Shown in pieces: positions 1-8,098 of a stretch of 18,286 bases of DNA (the first letter of the stretch is position 1; every line of letters begins with the position of its first letter). The translations under genes and the position numbers were made by a program. The notes beneath the pieces were generated by a model. The model was not told where the DNA came from. It did no database searches and worked only from the letters and a program-made list of their open reading frames with translations. Location of the stretch: positions 1 through 18,286 of the forward strand of contig RXOD01004787.1 in assembly GCA_005223375.1 (NCBI GenBank), given 5' to 3'. Source of the stretch: Amoebophrya sp. AT5.2. Lineage: Eukaryota > Sar > Dinophyceae > Syndiniales > Amoebophryaceae.

Positions 1-678
1 GGTGGAGCATCCGCATCCACCGGCAGCGTCGCTGGAGGCCAGCAGTTTGGTCAGACCCAGTGTATTGCACAGAATCAATCTGGCCAGGCCTTCCTGCAGT
101 TTGGTGCAGCCTCGTCGCGGCACTCGCAGTTCGGAGGCGCCCCACCAGCTTTTTCTTCAAACGTCGCGCCGGCGGGATTCGGGGCCTCCGCAGCTGCTTC
201 CGCTGCTGCAGCTCGGTCCTTCAGTGCGGGGGCTTTCGGCGCAGTTCCATTGCAGAACGGCTGCGGCCAGTTCAACAGCGGCTGCGGCGGGCCGACGTCG
301 CAGTTTCAGCAAAATTCGACAACACTGACTTTGAACAGCAACTCCGCCTTCGTACCGCCACGGGGCTCGCCGTTCGGAGGTGCGGCCCCAACAAGTGCTA
401 CAAGAGGGCAATTTCCGGCTGCACCAGGAGGGCCCCAGCCGGGAGTTCCGTCTTTAGCGGCGAATCCACCGGCGCGAGGCATTAATCCAACCTCTTTGCT
501 CGAACGCCTGCGGGCGCAGCGGCCGGCGGTGATAGATCTGGAAGACGTTAATCCATCGAGTTCGGGAGTCGGCGGAGGTAGCTCCGCCGTTGAAACGGGT
601 TGCGGCAAGAACGGAACAAACACAGACGCAAAGCGTCGCCGTCAATCGGCTGACGGAGACGTGATTGACCTCACCTGA
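1..678 (+). CDS. FG-repeat nucleoporin-like protein, C-terminal part (5' end outside window)
   Basis: Frame 1 is open from the first base to a TGA at 676-678, so this is the last 225 codons of a gene or exon that begins upstream. The product is rich in Gly, Ala, Ser, Gln and Pro. Its first ~130 residues carry six spaced Phe-Gly pairs (QFGQ, QFGA, QFGG, GFGA, AFGA, PFGG), as in nucleoporins that line the nuclear pore channel. The tail changes character: a short helix-like stretch (SLLERLRAQ), a VIDLED motif at 529-546, a basic KRRR cluster at 631-642, and VIDLT as the last five residues. Both VIDL motifs fit the SUMO-interacting consensus. FG character supports a nuclear pore or mRNA-export protein, but FG pairs also occur in RNA-binding proteins and no folded domain is visible here. 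A family assignment would need the missing N-terminus. Confidence 0.7.
   Translation, partial: GGASASTGSVAGGQQFGQTQCIAQNQSGQAFLQFGAASSRHSQFGGAPPAFSSNVAPAGFGASAAASAAAARSFSAGAFGAVPLQNGCGQFNSGCGGPTSQFQQNSTTLTLNSNSAFVPPRGSPFGGAAPTSATRGQFPAAPGGPQPGVPSLAANPPARGINPTSLLERLRAQRPAVIDLEDVNPSSSGVGGGSSAVETGCGKNGTNTDAKRRRQSADGDVIDLT
529..675 (+). other. Two SUMO-interacting motifs flanking a basic cluster
   Basis: VIDLED (529-546) and the terminal VIDLT (661-675) each match the hydrophobic core V/I-V/I-x-L followed by acidic or Thr residues that binds SUMO. The KRRR at 631-642 between them could be a nuclear localisation signal. Function is inferred from motif alone. Confidence 0.55.
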
Positions 679-1060
679 GCGCCATCGTTAGGAAGGAATG
701 CATGCAAACAAAAACGGCCCATCATGTGAGGGGCGAACTTGAGGCGCGGTATTTGCAGAACTGGATTTGCGCGAAGCACGACGCTTCCTGAAAGCATTGA
801 CTTCCGGGACGGAAACGTTGCTTCTGATGTGGTTCAGCAACGTTGTGGCTAGTGTTTTTTCCGGTGTTTTGCGTCTCGTACAATTCATTCGGGTAAATCT
901 ATCACGCTTGTGCGGTCTTAGTGCCATTATACGCCACTGACCCGAGTAGAAAGTAGGAGTTGATAAAGTATAGTAGTTTGAGAGCCATCTTTACAACCAG
1001 CTCCTAGTACGAGTGCCCCCCCGGCAGCCGTCCATCCATTTTGCTTGTGATCGCGCATCG
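679..1060. other. Intergenic region, no gene seen
   Basis: This stretch of about 380 nt lies between the FG-repeat gene and the DUF6787-type gene. It has no open frame with recognisable similarity. It presumably holds the 3' UTR of one gene and the promoter or 5' UTR of the next. I see no convincing promoter element. Confidence 0.5.
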
Positions 1061-2033
1061 ATGTGGCGCGGTGGCTTCCGTGCTGGGGGGACTTCTTCTG
1101 CGGGCAAATACGTGAGCGGGCTGGCGAACCGCGTCCAGGGACGGTTGCTTCACTTCCGCGTTTCAGCAGAGCGCAAGCTGTTTGAGCAGAGCTGCAAGCC
1201 TTCCGCGTCGATCAAACGCGCCGCGCAACAATCGACCAGCAGGCGCTTGTTTACGAAGACAAGTGTGACAGAGGGGCCGGCGACCTCGTCGAGTAGCACT
1301 AGTACTAGTCAGACAATGAGCAACACTAACACTTCTAATTCCGCCGGAGGGGCTGGGGGGTCAACCTCTTCCGCGTCGTACGGCCAGAAATTTTGGGAAT
1401 GGACCACGAAGCCGGAGGTGGACAGAAAACGCTGGTCCGCCGAGTGGTGGGCAGACGCGGTGCTTAAGTGCACCGTGTTCGCGGTAAGAAATCCATCGTT
1501 CAAGAATTGAATTTAAATAAAATTTTCGGTACCGCCCTAGGTAGTTTAATGTGGCTTCCGCGAGTGAGAAGCTGGTACGAACTTCTCGGTACCCGGAAAA
1601 CTTCAGATAACCGGCACGAGTTCGGTGACTTTGGTGCGGCCGGCTTTGGCCAAGGTCGGGATTGTTGGCTCGTTGAAGGACGGGCCTTGGAGCTACCGCT
1701 TCCTCTCTCTCATCCTGGTGTCGCCGATATACACCCTTATCCTGCTCACGGTCGGGACGCTCGCGGGAAGGCACACGTACAACTCTGGGGGTTTTGAATC
1801 TGTTCTCTGAAGATCTTCGAGGGCGTGCATCTAGGAGATCATAACATCAGCTTGTAATTTACCGTCTCGCGTACGTCCACAAACATACCGAGTCACAACG
1901 ACAAACCACCCTCAGTTTCTTCGCCAAAGTCGCGCAGCGGATGTGGCGGCGGTTTCTGCCGGCGAAGTGGGTGGAGAAGCTGCTTTGCTCCCCGGGGGTG
2001 GCGTCAGCGCTCAAGAAGGGCTCGACGAAGTAG
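1061..2033 (+). CDS. DUF6787-like membrane protein, probably mitochondrial; three exons
   Basis: Proposed exons are 1061-1483, 1607-1776 and 1916-2033 (TAG stop), 236 residues. The introns have GTAAGA/TTCAG and GTACAA/CTCAG borders, and phases 0 and 2 keep the frame. The start is the first ATG in the open frame. Residues 1-70 are Arg-rich and nearly free of acids, ending in RRLFTKT, like a mitochondrial presequence. A Ser/Thr/Asn/Gly-rich linker follows. The conserved part starts at KFWEWTTKPEVDRKRWSAEW. It has a first membrane segment (VLKCTVFAITGTSSVTLVRP), the motif GSLKDGPWSYR, a second segment (LSLILVSPIYTLILLTVGTL), then GRHTFFAK and a basic amphipathic tail. This order (W-rich start, F-A-x-T-G-S-x-S-V, PWSYR, SPIY, GRH-F) matches my memory of the DUF6787 family, shared by bacteria and eukaryotes, with no known activity. 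The exon joins restore the family pattern across both introns, which supports the model. The family name is from recall. Confidence 0.68.
1484..1606 (+). other. Intron 1 of the DUF6787-like gene
   Basis: 123 nt, phase 0, donor GTAAGA, acceptor CTTCAG. Removal joins VFA to ITGTSSV, giving a continuous membrane segment. The retained reading would stop at 1508-1510. Confidence 0.75.
1777..1915 (+). other. Intron 2 of the DUF6787-like gene
   Basis: 139 nt, phase 2, donor GTACAA, acceptor CCTCAG. Removal joins GRH-T to FFAKVAQRMWRRF, as expected for the family tail. Without splicing the frame ends at 1810. Confidence 0.7.
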
Positions 2034-2741
2034 TTCTTGAATCCGCTTGAGTTTCTTCCTCCAAAAGAAGACACCCCGAAAAAGCCAGAAGACGCGCGTT
2101 CCTGCGCAAGGACGCGCCCGTCGTCTCCATGTAGAGCGATCGAGGTAGTCGTGATGTTGTCCTGGTGTTAGTTGGCAGATAAGAAGGGCCGAGTGTCAAT
2201 GCGAGCGACGACCGATGTGATGTGATCCCCTCTTGACTGTTGTCGCTCAGGATCTGACGAAAAGTCGGCTGTGTTGGTTCAAGATCCCCTGGAGGAATTG
2301 GTTTCGGTCTTCGTGAAAGCATGATCCAGCAAGAACCAACATGATCAAACGATCTCACCCTGAAATCATCCGAAGATCCGTCTTTGTGCTGGTACTGCAA
2401 GCGGGATGCCCATGCCGTCTCTTTATGAAAAGGGATCACAGCAGCGGAAGCTGCTGCTACTAAAACCGATCGGTAACCCTAACCCCTGCCCCGGCCTTGC
2501 ATCAAGGCAGCCTGCAGTAAAACTACCAATATCTTTGCCATCGCACAGGCAGACAGAGGTTCTGCTAATCGTAAGTGCATCGTATGCGTCGGCACGCTTT
2601 ATTTCGCCGCGACACAAAGTAAAGGTATTTCCATTCAATCACACGGCGCTCTAACATACCAGCACTGCACTGCCACAACCACCAGCACTACTTTTAGTAT
2701 AGACGGCGAAACAGAAACAGATACAGTATAAATACAGAATT
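2034..2741. other. Intergenic region, no gene seen
   Basis: About 700 nt between the DUF6787-like gene and GPN1. Short open frames on both strands have no family resemblance and lack the codon bias of neighbouring exons. A TATAAAT stands at 2727-2733, only 9 nt before the GPN1 ATG, which is too close for a normal TATA box unless the leader is supplied otherwise. Confidence 0.45.
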
Positions 2742-4394
2742 ATGCAGCCATCGAGCGCGGACCGGGCTGAGGCGGAGCGCCTCTTTGAAGAGATGGGGCT
2801 CGGAGCAGCGCCAAAGTCGCAAGCTGCGGATGGTGGCAAGGAGGATAAGTCTTGCTGTGAGCAAGACATGCAGGAACAGGACATGGAGAACGACATCATC
2901 ACCCAATTCGTCGGCTTCGATCTGGGTTCGGATTCTGCCCAAAACGCGGAGCAGGATCTTGCCAACGGCGAAGCCAAAGCGCCACAGGCGGCCCAAGTAG
3001 CGGGCGCTGCCTCCTGCACTCCTGACCTGGCCAGGAAGGGCCGTCGGGACGTGGAAGATGTGGACGTGCAGCACGCGACGCCGTCCACTTGCAGTTCAGC
3101 GTCGTCGTCCCGGTCTTCGCCTGGCGCGCGACTTCCGGAGGAGGCCCAGAACTCGCCACCTACTCACAACCCGCAAACGGAAGCGGAGCAAACGCGGAAC
3201 AGACACAGCAAGACGCAACAGGTCGCTCCCGCAAGCAACGACTCGCGGCAGCTCCCGACGGTGGTGATCAACGTGGGCATGGCTGGTTCCGGCAAGTCCA
3301 AGCTGATCGAGCGCATGTACCTCGAGCTGCTCGCGAAGAAGAAGCGGGTGTACGTGATCAACCTGGACCCGGCGGTGAAGGAGGTGAAGTACCCGCGGCA
3401 CATCGACATCCGGGACACGGTGAACTACAAAAAAGTGATGGAGGAGTACGGCCACGGCCCGAACGGCGCCATCATGACCTGCCTCGGCCTCTTCGCGATG
3501 AAGTTCGACCAGGTGTTGAAAATTTTAGACAAGCGCGCGAAGGACTACGACTACGTGCTCATCGACACCCCCGGGCAGATCGAGGTCTTCGGCTGGAGCG
3601 CCAGCGGACAAATCATCGCGGACACCCTCAGCACGCCCATCTGTACTAGTCAGAGTAATGATTCCAATCAGAGTAATGACGACCCGAGTACGCTGCCGTT
3701 CCACCAGTCGGGGTATCCCACGGTGATCAATTACGTGGTGGACACAGCACGGTGTACGCGGCCGGTGACCTTCATGAGCAACATGCTGTACGCGTGCAGC
3801 ATCCTGTACAAGTTCCAGCTCCCCTTCGTGCTTTCCTTCAACAAGTGCGACGTGCTGAACTGCGGCTTCGTGCGGGACGTGTGGCTCAAAGACCAACAGG
3901 CCTTCTCAGAAGCACTCAGAAAAGACGAAACCAGCTACCTACAAAGCCTGTCGAGGTAAGTACTTATACATAGCTATGTATGAATGGATTTGGGAATTCG
4001 AGTCGCTCTCTATAGGGTTTGATAGGCTTCATTTTTTGGGAAACCTGTGGGCGTATGATAGTGTTGTTAGGTTGATGGGAGTTAGTAGACTTTGAGCAGT
4101 GGTTCGAGGGAGTGCATAGGCTACGATCGCAAAAAACCGATACCCAGGTCCATGTCGCAAGTGCTGGAGGAGTTCTACACAAACCTGTCCTCTTGCGCGG
4201 TGTCCGCGCACACAGGGAAGGGCGTGTGGGCAGATTTGCTCAACGACTGCATTCCGCGCGCCCGAAAGGAGTACTACGAAGTGTACCTGGGCTACCTCGA
4301 AGAGCGCGCGAAATGGGTGCAGCAAAAGCGGGACGACGAGGCAGCCGCAAAGATGAAGGCCTTCGAGGAAAAAATGACCAAAACCAAAGCATAA
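2742..4394 (+). CDS. GPN1: GPN-loop GTPase 1 (GPN1/XAB1), two exons
   Basis: Exons 2742-3955 and 4148-4394, joined by a phase-2 intron (GTAAGT...CCCAG), give 486 residues. GPN1 is a cytoplasmic GTPase that, with GPN3, is needed for RNA polymerase II assembly and nuclear import. Visible motifs: P-loop GMAGSGKS (~179-186), INLDPAV and DIRDTV, the signature Gly-Pro-Asn loop (~239-241) in GHGPNGAI, DTPGQIEVF (~275-283), the GPN1-typical MSNMLYACSILYK, guanine-specificity motif NKCD (~367-370), and after the splice SMSQVLEEFY and SAHTGKG (G5-like), then a charged coiled tail. PGQIEVF-W-SASG and MSNMLYACSILYK point to GPN1 over GPN2 or GPN3. Two oddities: about 170 low-complexity residues precede the GTPase domain, where family members start close to the P-loop, and a 25-codon insertion (3639-3713) interrupts the segment before YPTVINYVVDT. 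The ATG at 2742 is the first in frame; a later start would shorten the extension. Confidence 0.96.
3639..3713 (+). other. 25-codon insertion in GPN1, with an internal repeat; possible non-canonical intron
   Basis: GPN1 proteins run directly from SASGxII...L(A/S)(S/T)x into (F/Y)PTV. Here 75 nt lie between TLSTP and YPTV. The stretch is locally AT-rich and encodes mostly Ser, Asn, Asp and Gln. It contains TCAGAGTAATGA twice, 18 nt apart. It is in frame and stop-free, so it may be translated. No GT...AG pair inside it gives a frame-preserving excision. Removing 72 nt from the GT at 3643 to 3714 would restore TPIYPTV but would end in GT. Confidence 0.6.
3956..4147 (+). other. Intron of GPN1
   Basis: 192 nt, phase 2, donor GTAAGT, acceptor ACCCAG. 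Splicing restores LSR-SMSQVLEEFY, matching the conserved LTRSMSLVLDEFY region of GPN1. Confidence 0.9.
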
Positions 4395-5106
4395 TCAGCC
4401 GACACTGACAATGACTTTGACATGGTGGACCTAAAAACTTTAGAAAGCATGGACATCCAACTTTCTGAATTTCAGAATTAGCACGGCACCGGGCACCGAC
4501 AACGATCCCTGTCATTTCAATGCGAGTCGACAGACTTTCCGCTCCGATGGATTCTGGAACCTAGAACAAGCACCATGGATCGCGTGCGCGTGTCATTGCG
4601 GAGTGCGTGTCACCACGGGGCCTAAATACGTCCGCACTCCTACTGGTGACATTCTTGCGTGTTCGCGAAATCTCACCGCTGTTGGTGATGGACGAAACGA
4701 CTGTCGGCGGTTGGCCAAATCGTCTCGTAGGTCTTTGGACTCGTCGTCGTGCACAAAAGGCTGCGTATCGGTTCGTGTTCGTTGCTTTTCGCTGCCTCCG
4801 TTGTCGCTGCCTCCTTCCGTCCCACCTGATTGTGATCGTAGCTCTCGTCCGTAAACGCAATTCGTGCTGCTATTTTTCCGTGTGCCTCGAACGCGATTGA
4901 TGAAGTACAATATTCGCAGACTGTACTGCTCTGTTCTTGAATAGTAAATCAAATTTTCAGAACCACCCGCGCTGCAGCTTGTCCTACAATGAATGTCATG
5001 TCGCAACCCCAACCCGCGGCGGCTTTTTCCCCTCAGAACGATATTAAGCAGAATACTCACGACATGATCTTCCTAGCTTGATCGATTTCGTTTTCGCTCC
5101 GAAGAG
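4395..5106. other. Intergenic region, no gene seen
   Basis: About 710 nt between GPN1 and the first tetraspan gene. Overlapping open frames on both strands near 4560-4900 are Arg/Ser-rich translations without recognisable domains, so I treat them as chance. Confidence 0.5.
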
Positions 5107-5886
5107 ATGGTGATCCCGCTTCCCTCGATTCAGACGCCGGCGGCCCCCACCCGCTGCGCGCTCGCCGCCCGGCCCTGGCTGATTGTGTGCAATGTGTGTC
5201 TCTTGGGCTATTCCTTCGCCCAGTTCTACACGCACGACATTATCGGGGGTTTCGTCACGGCGCTGGTGGCGTTCTGCTCGGCCTACGCGCACCGGGGCGG
5301 GACGATCGACATGCACTGCCTTGTGGTGGTCGGCATGTGCTGCCTTCTGAAGGGCCTCTTCACAGTGATCGTCTTCATTGACGGCGCCGTGAAGGACAAC
5401 CACGCACCCCTGTTCGCCACTTCGCACAACAACAGCAAGCCGGAGGAAGGAGAGAGAAAAACAGATGGAGCGGGAGGACCCGGCGAAAAACAGCAGGAGA
5501 GGACCAGTGACAAGATCCGGCTGGGCAGCGGCGGCGAGTACGGAGTTGTCGAGTACAACATCGTCCAGGGACTCTGTCTCCTCGGCACGGTGGCGCTCTT
5601 CGCCATCGCGGGGATCGCTTACATCGTCTACAGCAAGACGGACGAAGGAGAGAGCGGGGGGTCGTCGGGCGGAACGCACTACGGAGCCACAGACGGAGCA
5701 GGCGGGAACGCGGCCGCGAGAAGAGGCGGCACCTCGCAGAGCGGGGGAGGCTCCCTGTTGGGAGGCGGGAGCGACCCGTTCACACCCTTCTCCGGAGCAG
5801 GAAACCGCGTGGGAAACGGGGACGACCAGGCCCCGGGAGAGGAGGGAGGGACGACGACCACGACACACATCGGCGGGCGTCAGTAG
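5107..5886 (+). CDS. Four-helix membrane protein with C-terminal SHP-box-like motif, paralogue 1
   Basis: Single exon, 259 residues, TAG stop. I do not recognise the membrane domain. Predicted helices: ~24-42, ~45-61, ~69-91 and ~156-179. Both ends should then face the same side, probably the cytosol. Between helices 3 and 4 lies a polar loop of about 60 residues, far longer than in paralogue 2. The tail after residue 180 is Gly/Ser-rich and carries FTPFSGAGNRVG at 225-236. That fits the SHP box (F-x-G-x-G-x-x-hydrophobic) by which Ufd1, p47-type cofactors and Derlins bind Cdc48/p97; Derlins are also multispanning proteins with this box at the C-terminus. The membrane part does not look like a Derlin. 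Shared with paralogue 2: MVIPLP at the start, RCAL, RP, DI-x-GGFVT, DMHCLV, GM-x-C-L-x-G-x-F, ID-x-AVK. MARVEL- or SCAMP-like tetraspans are alternatives for the fold. Confidence 0.85.
   Translation: MVIPLPSIQTPAAPTRCALAARPWLIVCNVCLLGYSFAQFYTHDIIGGFVTALVAFCSAYAHRGGTIDMHCLVVVGMCCLLKGLFTVIVFIDGAVKDNHAPLFATSHNNSKPEEGERKTDGAGGPGEKQQERTSDKIRLGSGGEYGVVEYNIVQGLCLLGTVALFAIAGIAYIVYSKTDEGESGGSSGGTHYGATDGAGGNAAARRGGTSQSGGGSLLGGGSDPFTPFSGAGNRVGNGDDQAPGEEGGTTTTTHIGGRQ
5779..5814 (+). other. SHP-box-like motif, paralogue 1
   Basis: Encodes FTPFSGAGNRVG. FSGAGNRV fits F-x-G-x-G-x-x-hydrophobic. The same 12 residues occur in paralogue 2 (8024-8059), although the surrounding tails have diverged. Confidence 0.6.
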
Positions 5887-7124
5887 AAGAGGGCCGTGAT
5901 AGGGATAGGGAAAGCACCTGCTGAGGACCCCGCTCAGCGGTCTGCCCAAAAGACATATGAGGAAGTGTACACAGTGCAGAAAACAAGAAAGAAATAAAAC
6001 AAAGCTACGAGTGCAGCCTGCGCACTAAGCTCTACCCAGAACAGCCGTACACACTACACAACGAACTAGGAACCCATATACTCGAGACGCAGACGCAAAA
6101 AACAAAGGCCCGATGGATAATCATGTTACGATTTTTGCAAAACAGGAGAGGACGTAGGACTCATGATAAATCACTACTGTTGGTCTACGTCTACCACGCA
6201 AGCAGGCAAACAAGCACCAAAGAAGTACTGCACTCTTAGCTTTAAGAAGTGGAGGAGATAAAAAGTCTGGCACGGGGAGGGACGATCCACAGCCCTACCT
6301 ACTCAACTCCGCTAGAACACGGACAACCACGCTTGCTGTAAAAAAGAAGAAGTTGACAAAAGTAGTACTCCCCGTATATCAATGCATGGAGCAATAGGTG
6401 ACCTTTGGCTTTCACTCTATGATTTCTCGGTGTTATGATGAAGACCTTAGTGGATTTGCATTTCTCGGTCTGCGGCGCTTCTATCTTTCTCAGTCGGTCT
6501 CGGTTTCTTCAGGGTTCCTTCAGCGACCCAGATTCGGTACATGTAAGGAGTAAATTACATCATGCAAATCGTGCAGGTAGACGTGGAGCTAGTGCTAGAA
6601 GTACTGCTACTAGTGATCGGCAGCGCGTTGTTGATGTCGAAATCGGTCGTGCAAGCGTGTGATCGTAATGAATCTTCCGATCACGTCAATCGGCGTCCTC
6701 TAGTTCCTCGGTGTGGTGCTCGTGGTTGTCCTGATCTCTGTGTGTTTCTGTCGTGCTGGTCGTGCGTAGCGAAGCGTCCCAGCGTCGTCCCAACATTGTT
6801 GAAGAAATCCACCCATGGACGTCTTTCACACCCCGCCATTCTACTAACTTGCGCCAGGTGCGTGTGACCCCAGGCATATTTATTGGCGCCTAAGGGTGCT
6901 CGGTACTTCTTCAGAAGAGCTAGCGCACCGCTAGCGGTGGCTCAGGGGCGGAGGGATATTACCGATCATACGTGTCTTTATCGAGGACTTGTGCACGTTT
7001 CGATTGTTTGCCCGTCGGCACTTCTTCTTCTCGAATTTTTCCACTATCGGATATAACGGCATACTGCTATCGCTACATACATATAAAAAGCCACTACTTA
7101 TAGATCGACCAAGCTGGGTCCACC
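5887..7124. other. Intergenic region between the tandem tetraspan genes, no gene seen
   Basis: About 1.24 kb. There is an AATAAA at 5993-5998, about 110 nt past the stop of paralogue 1, which could be a polyadenylation signal. Short frames at 6435-6867 have no family resemblance. Two adjacent hairpins lie at 6906-6935. TATAAAA at 7082-7088 is about 37 nt before the next ATG; it could be a TATA box with a very short leader, or chance. Confidence 0.45.
6906..6935. repeat. Two adjacent short inverted repeats upstream of paralogue 2
   Basis: CTTCT (6906-6910) pairs with AGAAG (6913-6917). GCTAGCG (6919-6925) pairs with CGCTAGC (6929-6935) across a 3-nt loop. They lie about 190 nt before the start codon of the second tetraspan gene. 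No function is shown. Confidence 0.5.
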
Positions 7125-8098
7125 ATGGTGATTCCCCTTCCCGCGATCGGGGTTTCGCCCACTCCTTCTCGCTGTGCTCTTCTGAGCCGGCCCTACCTGT
7201 TTGTGCTCATCGTGCTTCTGTTCGCCCGTGCTGTTCAGGAGTTTGTGATGCTGGACATTCTGGGTGGTTTTGTGACCATGTTGCTGGCAGCGATTGGCTT
7301 GTTTGTGCTGCGCGACGGGTCCGTGGACATGCACTGCCTGGTGACGTGGGGCATGGTGTGCTTCCTGCAGGGGGTGTTCGCGGTGGTGATCCTGATCGAC
7401 CGCGCGGTGAAGCCGGGACGGCCGCCCTTCTTCACCGCGGACGCCAGTAAGATGCCGGAGGGCATGACCCTCGCGCGGTGGAACAGCGTGTCCGCGATCT
7501 CGCTGCTGGGCATCCTCGCGTTGTACGGGATCGCGGTCGTGGCGCTCATCGTCTACAACAAAACCATGGCCGAGCTGGAAGAAAACTTCGCCGCAGGAGA
7601 AAACAGCGCAACACAGCCGATATACGGACAGGTAAAGACCTTGTATAGGAATAGGATACTATAGTTAGTACAACAATTTCAATTAGTACAAACATGCAGC
7701 TATACGCAGGGGCATGAGCAGAAGCAGAAGGTGGTATAGGCTGCGTACGTATGTTCCAACATTTATGCAGACCAAAAACGAATGCTATAGTGGCGTAAAT
7801 GCTAGATTGAGAGGAATTAAGAGCTGCAGGGGAGGGTTTTAACCTGCGAGTTCATTGCTGCCTCTACATCTGCAAATCGAACGCGAAAAACTATGCGGAC
7901 GAAAAAATGCTTTGTAACAAACAGGGAGCGCAGCAGCGGCCGGGAGGAAACGGGACCGGGGGGCAGGATCCCGCAAGTTACGGCACCGACGGAACGCCGC
8001 TTGCACCGCCAGCTAGTACCCATTTCACGCCATTTTCCGGAGCGGGCAATCGCGTGGGTGGCGACGGTGAGGACAGCAACGAAGAAACGCGGCGGTGA
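7125..8098 (+). CDS. Four-helix membrane protein with C-terminal SHP-box-like motif, paralogue 2; two exons
   Basis: Exons 7125-7631 and 7925-8098 join at phase 0 (donor GTAAAG, acceptor AACAG) into 226 residues with a TGA stop. The start sits in CCACCATGG, a strong initiation context. Predicted helices: ~23-42, ~45-61, ~69-91 and ~124-144. The loop between helices 3 and 4 is only about 30 residues, with PGRPPFF. Exon 1 encodes the whole membrane domain and exon 2 the soluble Gly/Pro-rich tail with FTPFSGAGNRVG at 203-214. Finding this motif at the matching place, in a separate exon, supports the splice model and suggests the motif is under selection. The gene is a tandem duplicate of the one at 5107-5886, which lacks the intron. 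If the SHP reading is right, both would recruit Cdc48/p97 to a membrane, as Derlins do at the ER. That role is inference. Confidence 0.85.
7632..7924 (+). other. Intron of tetraspan paralogue 2
   Basis: 293 nt, phase 0, donor GTAAAG, acceptor AAACAG. Without splicing, translation would stop at 7664. The downstream exon restores the tail motif shared with paralogue 1. Confidence 0.8.
8024..8059 (+). other. SHP-box-like motif, paralogue 2
   Basis: Encodes FTPFSGAGNRVG, identical over 12 residues to 5779-5814, but with different third-codon bases at several sites. Confidence 0.6.

Noticed and set aside
2011..2439. Minus-strand open frame of 142 codons
   Set aside because: It overlaps the last exon of the DUF6787-like gene and shows no domain or codon bias.
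2472..2486. TAACCCTAACCCC, telomere-like
   Set aside because: Only about two units inside a gene-rich region; chance is enough.
2406..2654. Plus-strand open frame upstream of GPN1
   Set aside because: Polar, without resemblance to any family, in AT-richer intergenic sequence.
3643..3707. GT...AG intron inside the GPN1 insert (GTACTA to CACCAG)
   Set aside because: It is 65 nt, so its removal would break the frame and lose the conserved YPTV context.
5044..5949. Minus-strand open frame of 301 codons opposite tetraspan paralogue 1
   Set aside because: Paralogue 1 on the plus strand is supported by its tandem copy; the minus frame has no counterpart at paralogue 2.
6435..6867. Two overlapping small open frames between the tetraspan genes
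   Set aside because: No similarity to each other's neighbours or to known families; a short Leu/Val-rich run alone is not evidence.
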